NCBI GenBank assembly: GCA_023362775.1
Contig: JALMGJ010000018.1
Coordinates: forward strand, 22,611,105 to 22,675,104
Length of the DNA stretch: 64,000 nt
Reading direction: 5' to 3'
Source: Charina bottae
Lineage: Eukaryota > Chordata > Lepidosauria > Squamata > Charinaidae
Of this stretch, positions 46,651-61,065 are shown one piece after another. The notes below the pieces were generated by a model. The model was not told the origin of the DNA. It ran no database searches and worked only from the letters and a program-made list of their open reading frames with translations. How positions within the stretch are numbered: the first letter of the stretch is position 1; each line of letters opens with the position of its first letter. A program made the position numbers and the translations under genes.

Positions 46651-49600
46651 GTTGCTGCCAACTTCCTCTGCGGCCATTTTGGGTTGTGCTGCTGGACTTT
46701 TGTGATGGCAGGAGAAGAGCAGTCACACCAACATCCCTAGAGAAGGCTGTAGACCAGGACCCTGGAAAGCAAATTGCCTGCCCAGCACACATAGAAACAC
46801 CCCTCCTGCGAAAAGCTCTGTGGGGTGCTGTAGCACCCTGGAGAGTGGCCTGCATGTCGAGGCCTTTATTCTACACGGTCTGGCAAACAGGGCGCCCCGA
46901 GATCACGGGAGCAGGGCTTGCACCAAAAGGTCCTGGCCGCTCGGTCAACCTGCCGCTCTAGCCCTCTCCACCCCCACCTTCAGCCCCAACACGTTGTTAT
47001 GCAGAGCAGCTGGGGGGGCTCTTCCCACTTGCGGTAAAGCCACCCACCAGTGCACCTTCGCTTCCCTCCCAGTGAACGATTAGGGTGATATTGCTCTCCA
47101 GCCTCGCTTCCAAGGCAGAGCAGAGACCCGCTATGCAGGCTGAGCAATAGTGCCAGCGTACGTTTGTCCCGTCTCGCAGCCTGGAGAAGAGAGTGGTAAA
47201 CCACTTTCTGAATGCGCCTGGGATGCTCTCTGTTGCATTCTTCCTGGAGAAACCCTTTGGCTGTTGCCTGGCCCTTCCCTCTGCCACTCACCTCCCACTG
47301 CCCCCTTCTCCAGGGAGAGGATTGTTGTGTGTTTGGTAAGCGTGTTTGGCAACGTAGGTGCACTAGGGAGCCCAGCTCTATGCCAGAGGATGCTAGTTGG
47401 CTGCGGCGGCAGCGGCTGCCTCTTGAGCCTTGCCTACTGCCATTTTTCTCTCAGATCCTCTGATTTTGAAGTCTTGGAAAGTCATGTTCCTCCCAAAGTT
47501 CCCCTCCCAGGACTTCCAAGTCAAGTTGGATGAAGAGCAATTTTGCAAAGAGGTGGCCTTAATTGATGGTGGGCGCTGCCAATGGTTTGGAGTCTGCCAC
47601 CTGAGGCAATAATAGCACAGATTCTGTATTTGTTCCTTGCTTAGAATGTGCCTTTTCTAGGCAGAAGGCTTCAAGTTCAGCCTTGGCATCTCCTCAGTTT
47701 GAAAGAGGATTACTTGCCAGTGGTGGGAAGGCTGTCTTGCTGCCTGCTGCCAGGCAAACACAGGCAGGAGGGATGAAGACGCAGTTCACCTGTTGAGTTT
47801 GCATCCTAGAGGACGACTGATTGGCATCCATTGGCCTTTCTCAACATGTTTTTACTTTCTTTGCCCACTGGCTCAGCAGCAGGGCCCCCTTTCTAAAGAA
47901 GAGCAGCCGCTGGGTTGTTAGCTCAAAGCAATCTGTGTTGGTGCTGGAGGTAACCTTGGCAAACAGCCGAGTCCCTGAGCAGCAGAAAGGAGTAGAAAAG
48001 GCGAAGTCCTTTGGGCTCAGCTCCCACACTGAGCAAGCGAGGGGAAGGCTCCGGAGTTGTGCTCCGGAGTCGGTCTTCGCTCAGCGTGGGAGGCAGGTGT
48101 GAGACCCCCTGCAGAAGGAGGTCCAGGCAAATGCAGGCTCGGTGGGCAGCGCTGGCGCTCTCTGCCCTGGAGGTTTGCTCTTCTCTTGAAGGATGGGCTG
48201 CATGAGTAGGTCATCTAGCACCACCCCAGCCTACAGAGGACCTCCCAGTTCCTTGGAACACCTGCCAGCCCCTGGAAGCAGCGAGTCAGCCTCCCGGTGG
48301 CTATGCCCGGCAACACTGTGAAGGGAAACTGAGGCCCGAGGGGGGGTGCGCAGCCCAGCCAGCCAAACCACTTGGAACCAGCAGCGGCGCCTCCCGGCCT
48401 GCCCGCTTCCAGTGCCGCGATCTGCCCCTGACACGGCCGTGGCGGAACACAGGACTAGTGAGTAGCTGTGGGGAAAGGGTCGCCTCGGCCTGCTTGGCAG
48501 GGGAAGAGCTACCCGGGGGGGCCTGGATGAACAAGCTCATGTTGTACTGGGGATATTGGCTCAGGGCCTTCCTGTAGCTTCTTCTCTTGGCAGGAAAAAC
48601 CCTTATTCCATGCTTGGCAGTCTTGGAAAGTAGTTATGAAAAGGCTAAACCGATTCCCTTTTAGAAAGGAAGCTCCTGCTTTGCAGTCAAACAGAAGCAA
48701 ACATTTACATCTGCGCAAATCTGCAGGGGGCAGTGGGGGTGGTCTCTGGTCCGGCTGCCCAGAGTCTCTCCTGGGAGGCTTAAGAGTGGCAGAGACAATG
48801 GATGTCAGAGAACTTGGAAATAGCAACATCAGCAGAAAGAAGTAAAACAAGTAACAAGATGCATCGGGCATAATTCTGAGACCCCGCTTCTCTCCTCTTG
48901 TTCCAACTGCCTTTCTTTTTCTTCAACTGACTTTTGTAACTGCTCCGGAATGACTGCTGTGCTCTGTTGCGCACAGCCGGGCTGCTCTTTCTCTGACGCG
49001 GCAGAATCGGCGTAGCTGAGTCCGTTCCTCACTTTCCCCCCCGGTTCTCTTGCTTGCTGTTGAGCCTGGTGGCCGTCTGGTCTGTGACCCCTTCTTCAGA
49101 GCCCCCCCCCAGGAGTCTGGACTCAGATGGCAGAAGGGGAGAAGCGTCTGGGTGCCCATGTAGATTGTCTTGCGGAGGGTCAGCTGGGGAACTTACTAGA
49201 AAGAGCCAGGATAGTTAATTTCTGAACTGCCTGCCACACTGGGCACCTCTTCCGAGCTGCTTGGTCAAACACACAGAAACCCAGCCAGGGCCTCAGGTGG
49301 CGAGGTTTTCAGAGGCCGCGAGGAAGAGCTTCGGAGCCCATCTCCACGCAGGTGAGGTGCTATAATGGAGGCCTCCCGCATTCCCTTAGGGGCCGTGGGC
49401 TGCTATGCCTCCCGCAGCACTTGTGCCTCTCCAGGTGACACGGGTCAGTCAGTCGGGGATGCTGGTGTTTGCTCATAGCTAGTGGGCAGGTCTCCCCAGC
49501 TCACCTTGGCAGGGTAAGAACAGCTTGAAGTCCAGGCTGCTCCAAGTTGTAATATCGGGGGTATATTTTGCTTTAAAGGCTGAACAGTTGAACTCGGGAG

Positions 49601-51730
49601 CATTATTGCCTTGATTCTTGATTATTTTATTGATAGTTGTCTTCTATCCTACTCTGGGTTCTCCCAGTGAGCTATATACAAGTGTTACTGCTATTACTAT
49701 TGCTGTTATTGCTACTACTAAATTCGCCGAAACCAGTTACAAAACAAACAACCAAAGTTAGCGAGGGCTAAAATATGTAGATCTCAAAATGTCCACATAA
49801 TATACTGGGGCAGCTTCTTCCTGCAGCTCTGCTGCACCTTGTGGCTGACAGGTGGGCTGCCCATTGCTGAGTTAGGTGATGTTCCTCCTGTGAGGCCGGA
49901 GGACCAGCGCTTCCTCCCCAGGCCTGCTCCTCCCTCGCTGCCCCGTAGAGTCTGCTGAGGACAGGCCGCAAAAGCACCTCCCTCGCACCTGTTGTTAGGT
50001 AGGAGCTGGATGCTGATGTGGTTGCCATGGTTCCGATGACAAAGATGAAAGCCTTGGGGAGAACCCTGGAATAATAACCACGTGGGGGATAGAGGACAAG
50101 GGGGGCAGGGGAAAAAAGGAGGATAGGAGGAAATTCTCTCATTTGCTATATAAATGAAATACAAACAAATGTTCGAACATTTATATGTGTTTGAGCTTTG
50201 CCAGCTGCAATAGTCTGGCCTGTTTATTAACATGTAGCCATTTAGATGATGTTATTGTTACTCCTGCGATGACTTGTATCTGCAGAGATTTGTCACCACA
50301 TGCAGTCGGGGCTCGGGCGGTGCTACACATGCTGCTCCCAGGTCCGGCTGATGGTCACTCACTCACACAGACTGTGGAGGCACGCGGATCTTGTCGGCCC
50401 CCCTGGCTTTCTCCCTGGGTTTTCCAGAGAGGTGCGGCTTGAGCAGACAAGACCCACAGACAAGACCTGGTCAGCAGCCAGGAAATAGTTAGGGACACGC
50501 ACAGATCACTGAGGCACAACAGGTTCTTTGTAATACACGGAGACCCAGTGAATTTAAAGTAGCAAAACTTTACTGGCTGCAAGGTACATTTGCTCTTCCT
50601 GACACGCACACGCACACTCATCCACACTTACCCACGTCCTTCCAACTAGGCTGCCAGGCACTATCCAGAGGGACAGAAGCCGCCAAGTCTGGATCCAAGG
50701 ACAGTGGGCGGGCTTTGAGACCCCTTTTATCCCCAAAAGTTCTTGCTTTGTTGATTCACAAGACTGGCAGCTACTCTTGCCTTGTTAATTTACAAGTCTG
50801 GCAGCTGTTGATAGGATTGGGGTGGGGGTTTCCATGTGCTCAGGCCCACCTTCCTCTGTCTGGTTCAGGTGACACATTTTTCCTTTTGTTTCCTTAAAGA
50901 CTTGCTTCCTTCTTATCTACCTCCCCAAAGGGATCTCATAGACAAGATTCCTGGCCTTTTGTCCTCTCTCCCTGCTTCCATGCCTGCTTCATCTTTAGGT
51001 TATGGCAGCTTCAGCCAAGCCTCACAGCGGATTAATTGAGGGACCCAGGAAGTTCAGCTCCGCATCATGGTAGACGCCATGCGGTTAACACCCAGTCCAT
51101 GATTCTTCCTTGCCTCCTTCACTCCCAAACCTCTCACTGATTTTATGGGGTGGTCACTTCCTCAGCTGTTGGCCACAGGGCTCTTGGGTGTTGGGAAATT
51201 TGCAAGCAGCCCCACTTTCCCCTGGACCACGCCTGATGCCTCCACACAGGCCTGGCAGAGACTGAGAGCCAGTCAGAGAATGGCTGGTGGTTTCCTTGAG
51301 AATGGAGACACGTGGGAGAGGTGGCCAGGCTGACAGGCCTGCACAGAGATGTTTAAAATGGCCCTCCCTCCAAAATGAGCAAAAGGCATTTTTGAAAGCC
51401 CCAACGCAGAGACTTTGCTCCAGGAAAGCTGGACAACAGCCTTGGCAAGGCGGACCTGCCTGAGCTTACCAGCCATTTCTCTGCCAAGGAAGCAAAGATG
51501 CCTCATTTCAGTGAATCTCAGAAAAGGGCTTAAGATATTGCTTCCTCCAGGGCTTCCTCCTCGTGCCCCTTCCACATACAATGAAAAAGTGTAACTTTGG
51601 ATAAAGCGGTGCTTAGGTACCCACCCCGGAAGCAAACATCCATCATGTTCCCTCATGTCCATCCCGGGTTCTTTATTTTCCATGTTTGCCGGAGCAGGTT
51701 AAAGCTGGTGGCTTCTGCACATGGAGGATG
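46651..51730. other. Intergenic stretch 5' of CNGA2
   Basis: About 5 kb with only short, domain-free open frames. A few AT-rich stretches (49600-49790, 50100-50200) may be old repeats. CNGA2 non-coding exons and its promoter are expected toward the right end, but no TATA box or unequivocal EBF/Olf-1 site was identified. Confidence 0.45.
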
Positions 51731-54700
51731 ATGGCGAAGAGCAACGGTGTGCAGGCTTCCCCTGCCAACCATCGGCGAAAGATCTCTGCAAAAGCCACCA
51801 CCGAAGGTGACCCGGGGCAGACCAAGCTCAGCAACCACCACAGCAGGTGACTGCGGGGGCTTTGGAGAGGCTGGCGGGCCCTGGTGGCCCAGGAATCAGG
51901 TTGCCAGGGGGGCATCCGGTCCCATTAAGAAAATGGCACCTACACATGCCCCGAAATAGTGCCCATTTCAGAGGGGGTGGGGGGACCCGGAACAAGAGTG
52001 GTGGTGTTCCAGTGATGTGGTGCTACTTTTGTGCATGTTTCCTGTTGCACCCACAAACAAAAGCATGCTGTGCGATGCTTTGGTGCTGCTGTTATCATTC
52101 AGATGGTCTTTGCCAACTGGCTGCCTTCTACAGTTAGGAAAGAAGGGGACCTGCTGTGCCCCATCTAGAGGGAAATCAGGTTGGAGAGAAAACGGGGGCT
52201 GCCCTGAAGCCGAGGGAAATCTCTTCCTCATGTGAACCCTGAGGTGGCATTTTCATCAGAAAGTGCCTGAATACTTTTTCCTGGCCTCCCCTTAAACTGA
52301 AGTCTTCTCCTGCCTCATCAGCATCTCCCACAGCTAGGCTGACAGAAGCAGGACCTGGTTTTGGCAATAAGGAGCTTCCTTCCAGATCACTGGGCCCCTG
52401 ACCTTGGTTTGCAAGGCACAAACCCATGGATTCCCACCCGACTGTAAAGAAAAGAGAGAGGCGGCTTGGCTTCCTTCCTCTGGTGGGACTGGGGGAGGGA
52501 GGGAGGGAGGGAGGCAGAGGCTCTTGAGGCTGTTTTCCCATCAGGTGACCCTGAGAGGGCTTGGAGGGTTACAGAGGCCTCGTTTTCATGGAAAGAGAGG
52601 AGTGGTCTTGCTGAGTGTGGCGGGTGGGGGTGGGGGTGCTGCTCAGCTCCATCAGCTGGGGGCACCACTTGCTGCTTCGTCTCTCTACAGACATCCCTCA
52701 GTTGATGACGACGATGCCTCCTCAGAGCTGCAACGGGTGGCAGCCTTGGAGGATGCGGACCACCCCAAAAAAGGAGGCCTCTCCAGGTATGCTTCATGTG
52801 GTTTTGGCCAGCTAGGACCTGCCGAGCGGAAACGGCAAGGGGAGGAGAGCTTTCTGAGGCGGACAGCTGGCGCATGCCATTTTCGGTGGAATTGGATAAC
52901 GGGGCAGGGGTTTACTCCATGTCCTGAAACCCAGCCATCTTTTGCCCGAGTCACTGGGGGTTCCCGCTGCATCTTTTTGTAGGGAGCAGGAGCTGGATCA
53001 GTGGGTCCTTTGCCGGAAACTTTGGGCTGCAATCGCTTTATGAGCAACTCTGCAGTTTGCCTGACAGGACTTTGATTTCTGTCGGGAAGGATGCAGCCGA
53101 GGCTCCTGGGTTCAACATGTGAGGGTGTTTCAGCGGGAGGGAGTGACAACATTGGGGCCCTGCTGGAGGTCAGGGTGGTATCCCGTTTGGACTTCACTGC
53201 TTCCCTTCTCCGGTCCTAGCCAAGCAGGAAAATGAAACGGGGGCCGGTTTGTTTCCCTGGCACTTTCTGTGCCACAGCTTCAACGCCAAACCAACCAGCC
53301 TCCCTCCCCCGCTCCTAGGATAGCCCGGCTGGTGATGGCTGTCCGGGGATGGGCAAAAAAAGGTTTGAAAGAAGAGAGGGCGGACTCCTTCCTTGAGCGC
53401 TTTCGAGGACCAGATGTGAAGCATTTAGCATCGGAATCAGCCACAGCAGGTGGAGATGGCCTTGCAGGCCCGGGGAAAAAGAAGAAGTAAGTCTGCCTCG
53501 CTCCCCTGGGACGCTCCTATCTGTTCTGGGGGTGCAGGGGGGAAGGAGGACCCTCCTTTCCAAGGGGCGAGGTGTGTCTCAAGAAAGAGTCTGGAGAGGG
53601 ATATGTTGAAGGGAGGCCGGCCTTGCATGGAGGATGATGGTGGAGGAACCTGATGGCTAGTGACCAGAAACCGCTGCTGGCCCTTCTGCGGTGGGAAGGT
53701 GGGCAGCTGAGAAAAAGGAGAGGTGGTGGGTTGGTGCGGCCCGGACTGCCAGTGTGAAGACGACTTCTTGGGGACTCTCTGTCCCCATGGTAAAGGAATG
53801 GGGATGCCGCATTGAAGGCACTGAATGCATATTGCCCGGACCTCTCATGCAGAACAGCAGGAGGTTTGAGCTAACCAGGCATTTGCCAAAATGGCAGAGC
53901 GCTCCCTGGGGTCAGTGTCTCCAGCTGCTGCTCAGTCCCTCAGTGGAGCCTCGCCCCACAGACCAGCTGTCCCACCAGCAACTCCTGTCCTCACACGCTG
54001 CCCAGCAGGGCTTGTTAGGGCAATGACTTCATCTGGATGGCACGCTCAGGGTCCCTTTTTCTGGGCAGCCAGGGACACCTTGAAAGTCTGCAGAGGCTGA
54101 AGGACTGGCTGAAGGGAGGTGAGTCCTAATCAGCCCCAGGAAGGGGCTGGCCATCCCCTCATTGCTGGTCCAGGCGGGAGAACACACAGCCAGAGGCCAG
54201 AGCTGCCTCCTCCTCCCTCGGTGCCCGCAAAGGATGTGCTTCACCAAGGCCGAGGCAGTGGAGGCAGAGCTTCCTCAAGTCCTCTCCCCGACCCCAAACC
54301 CACCACCCTGGGAGCCCTCTCTCGGCTGCTCTGGCCATTCACCTCACCACCACCCTTCCCTGCCCTGCCCGCCCAGCGCAGCTGCCAGATCAGGTCCTTT
54401 AAAAGAAGGTTTTGGCTATGTTTCCAGGAAGAAATGGAAAGTCTTTGTGATGGACCCTGCCGGGAAATGGTACTACCGCTGGCTCCTGGTTATTGCAATA
54501 CCAGTTCTGTACAACTGGTGCATGCTGGTTGCAAGGTGAGTGGAAAGTGGTGGTTTGGGCCTCGCCTCCTGCGTGCCTCACTGCTGGGGTCTGAGGAAAA
54601 CATTGCTTTTGCAGAGCGGACCTGCCACTGAAGCTCCTGCAGGGACATCAGACCAGGGAACTGGGCCCACTGGCTGCCATCAAAGGGGGAAGAAAGGATC

Positions 54701-57252
54701 CACAAATAGTCCCTTTCACAGCCATTGTTCTGCCCCAAGCCTGATCAGCCTCTATTGGAGACCTGAGCTGGCACACCCAGACCACCTCCTCCTTTAGCTG
54801 CCATTCCTGTGTGACAAGCTGCTTCTAGTATCTGTCCCCAGCTGCAGGCAGTTGTACTGGCTGCCAGGGAAGAATGTAGGTGGGAGAGATGCTTTCAGAA
54901 GGAATGTTTTGCTAGTGGACAGCTGCCACCTTCACCCAACATCTGTCCATGGAACTTGTGCTGGCTGCCTCTCCTCCCCTGGGTTAGGGACCCCAGGAAA
55001 TCAAGGAAGCTCCTTTGGCTCAAGGCCAGCCAGTTCCCAGCCCACCGCTATGGTTCCCCTCTTCTCACAAACTGATTTTCATCCTTTATGGAGGAGCGTA
55101 AAATATAGCTTGAGGAATGTCCACTACTGCGGGGGTCATTCACCTGTCTCTTCTTTTGACAGCCCTGGTGGCCCGTGGTCTCTGTGTCCGCTTTGTCATG
55201 GGAACTGCAAGGGCTTGGGATAGTTGATGCTTCCTGAGCACCTGAGCTGTGGTATCTTTGCAGAGCCTGCTTCAATGAGCTCCAGAGAAGGTACTTGCTC
55301 TGCTGGCTGCTTCTGGACTACCTCTCAGACAGCATTTACATCTTGGACATTGTCATCCGGATGCACACAGGTGACTGAGGAGAGGTGGGATCTGGAATGT
55401 TTGGTGCTCCTTCTGCAGCTGAGGGAGAGACCCCTCTCTTCCCGACATGCAGAAAATGGCCCCAGGAACGTGCATCTCCTTGGCTGCAGTTCTGAAAAAA
55501 CCCCAGTAAAGATTTATCAAGCTTTATTGCTGAACAATTTGTTAAAGAATTACCAGACTGGACATTAACACTCATCATGGATAGCATGCTGAGTTAATAG
55601 ATGCTCACACTGGGGAATACATTCTCAGAACATCTGGGGCTTTCAATACCTTGCCTGCCCACCCTTCACCACTGTGGGGATGGATAATGTTTTCCTTTGT
55701 GTTGCTGTGCAATCAAGAGCAGCTCCTTCACTGACCACAGACAGACTGTGGATCCTGGCTAGCGTGTATAAGGAACAGTAGTGTGGAGCTAAACATGTAA
55801 GTAACCATATTTGAATTGTTCTTTGTGTTTTCCCCGGTAGGTTTTCTTGAGCAGGGATTACTTGTTAAGGACTTCAAGAAGCTGCGTGATAAGTACATTG
55901 CCACCTTGCAGTTCAAGCTGGACATCTTATCCATTCTGCCCACTGACTTGGCATACTTGGTTGTGGGCATCCATCGGCCTGAGTTACGCTTCAATCGGCT
56001 ACTGCACTTCCCCCGCATGTTTGAATTCTTCGATCGGACTGAGACAAGGACCAGTTACCCAAACATCTTTAGGATCTGCAATCTGGTGATGTACATTTTG
56101 GTCATCATCCACTGGAATGCATGCATTTACTATGCCATCTCCAAGGCCATTGGCTTTGGGGAAGATACCTGGGTTTATCCAAATATATCGGATCCAGAAT
56201 ATGGGTATTTGACAAGGGAGTATGTCTATTGTCTCTATTGGTCCACACTGACCTTGACTACCATTGGTGAGACTCCTCCACCTGTGCGTGATGAGGAATA
56301 CCTCTTTGTCATCTTTGACTTCCTGATTGGAGTTCTTATCTTTGCTACTATTGTGGGAAATGTGGGGTCCATGATCTCCAACATGAATGCCACCAGGGCA
56401 GAATTCCAGGCCAAGATTGATGCTGTCAAGCACTATATGCACTTCCGCAAAGTAAGCAAAGAAATGGAAGCTAAGGTTATCAGGTGGTTTGACTACCTTT
56501 GGACCAACAAGAAAACTGTGGATGAGTGGGAAGTGCTCAAAAACCTTCCTGACAAATTGAGGGCTGAAATAGCTATCAATGTCCACCTTGAGACTCTGAA
56601 GAAAGTGCGGATATTCCAGGACTGCGAGGCTGGGCTTCTGGTGGAACTGGTGCTCAAGCTTCGCCCTCAGGTTTTCAGCCCAGGTGACTATATTTGCCGG
56701 AAAGGAGATATCGGTAAGGAGATGTATATCATTAAGGAAGGAAAGCTGGCTGTGGTGGCAGATGACGGTCTTACTCAGTATGCCTTACTGACAGCAGGAT
56801 GCTGCTTCGGAGAGATCAGCATCCTCAACATTAAAGGAAGCAAAATGGGGAACAGGCGAACAGCAAATATAAGGAGCATTGGCTACTCTGACCTCTTCTG
56901 CCTGTCCAAAGAAGACCTCATGGAAGCTGTGACCGAGTACCCGGATGCCAAGAGGGTCCTAGAGGAACGTGGCCGAGAGATCCTCACGAAGGAGGGGCTG
57001 TTGGATGAAGTGGCAGCGGCGGAAAGTATGGAAGCGATGGACGTGGGGCAGAAGCTGGACAGGCTGGAGGCCAGCCTGGAGATGCTGAACACTCGCTTCT
57101 CCCGACTCCTGGCTGAATATGACGCAGCTCAGATGAAGCTCAAGCAGCGCCTCACGTCTCTGGAGACCAAGGCGAAGGAAGACAAGCAGGACGAGCTTTT
57201 CCCTGACGGCTTCATCAGCCCCCTGGGGGAAGAGGAGAAGACCGAGCCTTGA
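51731..57252 (+). CDS. CNGA2: CNGA2, olfactory cyclic nucleotide-gated channel subunit
   Basis: Principal subunit of the cAMP-gated cation channel of olfactory sensory cilia. Exons: 51731-51846, 52691-52786, 53319-53486, 54428-54535, 55264-55370, 55841-57252. All junctions are GT-AG and in phase, giving 668 residues (human 664). The N-terminus opens [14 protein letters not shown] and holds [11 protein letters not shown], the basic amphipathic calmodulin-binding region ([19 protein letters not shown]) and [10 protein letters not shown]1 is about 137-160, S2 170-197, S4 about 246-262 ([15 protein letters not shown]), S5 270-298. The pore filter TIGETPPP has Glu342, and S6 is about 352-378. A C-linker and cyclic nucleotide-binding domain follow (FGEISIL 521-527, R538-T539 that contact the phosphate and ring), then a coiled-coil leucine-zipper region. 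No lesion is seen. The alternative ATG frame at 51721 is not homologous. Confidence 0.96.
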
Positions 57253-58650
57253 GGCCTTGCTCCTTGCCCCCCCCCCTGCTCATTGATTTGGTTCACTTTG
57301 CTTGTATGTTGCCTGTTCCCCAAAAGGTGGCCCTCATCGGACTGTCTTGCCACAAGATCTGTTTCCAGACTGCTGCTCTTTACCTGGAGTCTCCGACAGT
57401 GGTCTTCTTTTTCTCATCAGTTAACACTTAGATAAGGGAGTCTTCCTTGAGTTGTTCAAGAAGCTCAGATTCCCTCCATACATTCATTTATTTTTTTATT
57501 CATCAAATTTCTCGCACACGACGACCCCCTCCTTCCCCTGACCTCCTCCCAGATGGGCCAGTGCCGACTCCCAGGTGTTCATTCCAAAACGCAGTCATGA
57601 AATGGAAGTGGACCAGGCCGCCCTGGTCTTTCTTCGACCTCTACTCTTGAGTAAAACCTAATTTCACATTTGGTTAATAACAGTGGATAAAAGAGTCCCA
57701 AGTCTTCCTATTTTTGAGACATTTTCTAATGGAATCCTGTTGCCTGTGTTACTTCACAGGTGGAAGGAAGGGAGGCGTGTACACATACTTCATGTGAGTG
57801 TGGTGTGGGTGTGGTGTGCCAGGGCCTGGAGTGACCTCTTTAGGCGAGGTCTGCATATTTCAAAATTGCAGAGAGAAAGAAGTGCCTAAGTCCACTTGGT
57901 TTCTTCAGCTCAGTTCCTTCTGCCCGGATCTTCTTATTCTTTTTCTTCCGAACAGTGAGACTTGCTGCTGTGTGTCCTCCTCAGTTTCTGAAGACAACTG
58001 AAGTTTCTTCAGGGGCAGCACTGTGTGCCAAAAAATGCAGCCCATCCTAGCAGGAGAAGGTGTTCAGGGATTATCTCCACATATCTCAAGCAGTCCGGAA
58101 AGGCATGGTCCAGAATTATTCCTGAGCCATAAATCCTTCCTCATACCTAGATCCAGCTTCAGGAGGACCTGAAATTAATCTGGAATAGTTGTCCAAGTGA
58201 GAATATATACTGAAGTGGGTTGAGGCATACAGCCGCCCACTATTAGAGCCTGGTCCTCTTTTGAACCAGGGGTCTTTCCAACATCAGAGAGTTTGGATGG
58301 TAAAACTGTGCACTTCGCAGGGACTGTGAATTGGGTCTGTGTAATGGAGTTGTCAGGAAGGGCTTTTGGCACAACGTTCCTCTGCCTGATCTTGTCTTCT
58401 GATTCAGCCCTTGGCCTGTTGACAAGAGGAAGAGGACAAAGACGTGTTTGCACCCTCGTGGCAACGCTTGCTTGGTCTGCATAAGGTGGCTGAGAAGTGA
58501 GCCACTATCCCACTTCTGAAGCTGGCAGTGAAGAAGGAACTATCCCCTCAAGCCACTTCCATGCAGCCTTATAAAGAGCAGGGAGATGTCTGCCTTGAGG
58601 TAACAGTCAGAGTCACACAGGGTTCCATGTCATACATTTTAAGAAATAAA
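57253..58650 (+). other. Probable CNGA2 3' UTR
   Basis: No exon was recognised. The first canonical AATAAA that I see is at 58645-58650, about 1.4 kb after the CNGA2 stop, and would define a long 3' UTR. Use of this signal is inferred. Confidence 0.45.
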
Positions 58651-60684
58651 GTACTCGTGTGTTAGTGATAGGTTAGTCTGGCTGATTTCTCTTTTTGCTG
58701 CCTTTTTGTTTCTTGCATGAAGTGGAAAATAGGGCAGTGGAGCTGCTGAAACTGACCTTTCCAAAGAAGCTTTATTTACGCAGCAAATGGTTCAGCAGAG
58801 TGAGACAATTCTGGTGATGCTGGCTGGGTTGGTGGCAGCTGCAGGGAGTGGCTTGTCCACAAGGAGGGCAGCGGGCCACAAGGGGGTGCTGTTGGCCTAT
58901 AAATAAAGGCAGGGTGGAGCGGGAAAGACACCCCCCACCCCCCAGAACAATTCAGTTTGATCAGCAGCAAATTTAATAATCTCCTGTTCTTTCTGGAGAG
59001 TTAAACCAATTGTGTAGACAGGTTTTCTTTGATGGAGGCAGTTTGCCTGGCATACATACTTCAAGTGTGGATTCTTCCATCTACTCAGCTTGATATGATG
59101 GTGTTCTGAAGCCACATGCTTATAAAAGTTTCAGAAGTATGGACCAACACAGTTTTGCAGACTAGACTCCTGAAGTTTGCAAATGCATGTTATAATGCCA
59201 TCCAGATGTTCATCGAACCCTTCAGCAGGCACAGGACTTCCTTCAAAACAACTCATTCTTTTGCACTTTTTTCCATGGATAGAAAAACCATATATAATTT
59301 TGCTGAAATGCATTTGCCCTTGGCACAGGTAATGTGAAACCATCTTCCCCAAGCCCACTCAAATCATTCTTGCTCTGTGTTACTTCCTGATTTATGGGAA
59401 TTTTCGCTTCAATCAACAGGCCACAGTGGGAGGCATCTGCACAACAAGACTCAGCAATTTAGGGAGATGGGGCAGCAGGAGCTATTTCTGCTTCAGGACT
59501 GGCAGAAGAACAATAGATGCTTCAGCTAAGAGGAGGGCCTGTGCTACAAGCATTTGTAACATCTGCTTTGTTGCTTCTGCTGCTACTGTAGTTGCTTTCC
59601 ATTTGCCTTGGGGAAATAGGAGAGCCTCTAACTTGCTTCCTTAGTGAAGAAATGTGAATGTTGCATTTTGCTGCTCAGTCCCTCATGACAGAATAATGCC
59701 AGAGCAGTGAGCAAATCAGGCGATCCATTTGCACAGAAGGCAGCTTCAAAAAAACTCACCCAGGAGCAACAGCTATTTCAGGACTCTGGACAGCAACCAC
59801 AGGCCACAGCTGCGCAAGGCACAATTCCAGGGAAAAAAGAGCTGCCCCAGGACAGAAAGGAAAGGCTCCCAATAAACGAAACGAAACGAAACGAAACATG
59901 CTTCATGCAACCTACTGACCTACCTGTGCTTATTTTAACTTTTGTGAAAGCCAGTGTCACCAGAGAATCAGGCAGCTGTTTTGGGGTACCACATGAAAGT
60001 AACTGTTGCATTCCAGTGGTTAATAGTCAGAGGGTGGTGCTCATGGGAACATAACTTGATTGCAGGCACCAAGTTGCTCTGGGTGAGAGGTGAATGAAAA
60101 CCAACCAGGGACTTTTCAAAGCATCCAAATATCACTTTTCTGAAGCTCTTGATGCTGGAATAGGTTGGGGAAACTGCACAGCCTTGATACCAAATAAAAC
60201 ATGCCAAGAACATAAAAGTCTTCATGGCTCCTGGAAACAAGCATGCTCTCTCTCTCTCCTCTCTCCTCCCTCTCTCTCATAATCGCTACACACAGTGGTT
60301 TCTCCAGAGAACAGTCTTTGAAGGAGCAGATTTGGCTTAAACCGAGGCCCTGCTTCCTGGAACTGTGACTCTGCAGTAGGACTCATGGAGTGAAAATCCC
60401 TCTGCTGTTTCTCATTATTTATTATTTGCTGCAGGAGGGCAAACTGAGCAGCCAGAAGCCCCGCAAGGCTTAGACGTCCATGGCCGCCCTCATTACCTCC
60501 TTCCCAAAAAAGCTGGCTGGCCAAGAGCTGACCCCTGTCCTTTAGCCACCAGGGCAGTGGGAGTGAGCGGCACCAGCCAGCCTTCTCTTCCTGGTTTGGA
60601 GCAGAACACATATTCAGCCAGCCCACAAAGCAGCTCCTCCTCACTCTGATCACATTTGTGGCTGCAACTGAGAGGGTTGTGGTG
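58651..60684. other. Intergenic, no recognised gene
   Basis: No coding exon or RNA gene was recognised. A short (AAACG)n tract occurs at 59878-59898 and a CT-rich stretch at about 60248-60280. Confidence 0.45.
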
Positions 60685-60692
60685 CTCCTTTC

Positions 60693-60769
<77 letters not shown>

Positions 60770-60777
60770 TTTCTTTC

Positions 60778-60818
<41 letters not shown>

Positions 60819-60854
60819 TTTCTTTCTTTCTTTCTTTCTTCTTTCTTTCTTCTT

Positions 60855-60907
<53 letters not shown>

Positions 60908-60960
60908 CTCCTTCCTTCCTTCCTTCCTTCCTTCCTTCCTTCCTTCCTTCCTTCCTTCCT
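60685..60960. repeat. Long compound pyrimidine microsatellite
   Basis: About 275 bases of (CTTT)n, interrupted (CTTCTTT), (CT)n at about 60861-60900 and (CTTC)n to 60960. Open frames across it on both strands (Phe/Leu/Ser-rich or Lys/Glu/Arg-rich) are artefacts of the repeat. Confidence 0.97.
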
Positions 60961-61065
60961 CTGATTTAGGTGCTGCCCAACTCCAAACTCCAAACTGACT
61001 CTGGGTGGCTCACAATGTAACAAAGAAAGATAAAAAATACAACACACGACGAACAGAAAAGATAT
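60961..61065 (-). mobile_element. Inverted LINE 3' end that anchors the microsatellite
   Basis: Read on the minus strand it runs GTGAGCCACCCAGAGTC, GGCAGCACCTAAATCAG and straight into (GGAA)n. It is the same LINE terminus as at about 360-480 and 42020-42115, here in inverse orientation. Confidence 0.7.

Noticed and set aside
51721..51846. Alternative CNGA2 start ATGGAGGATG at 51721
   Set aside because: It is in another frame from the conserved N-terminus; the ATG at 51731 gives the family sequence and the correct splice phase.
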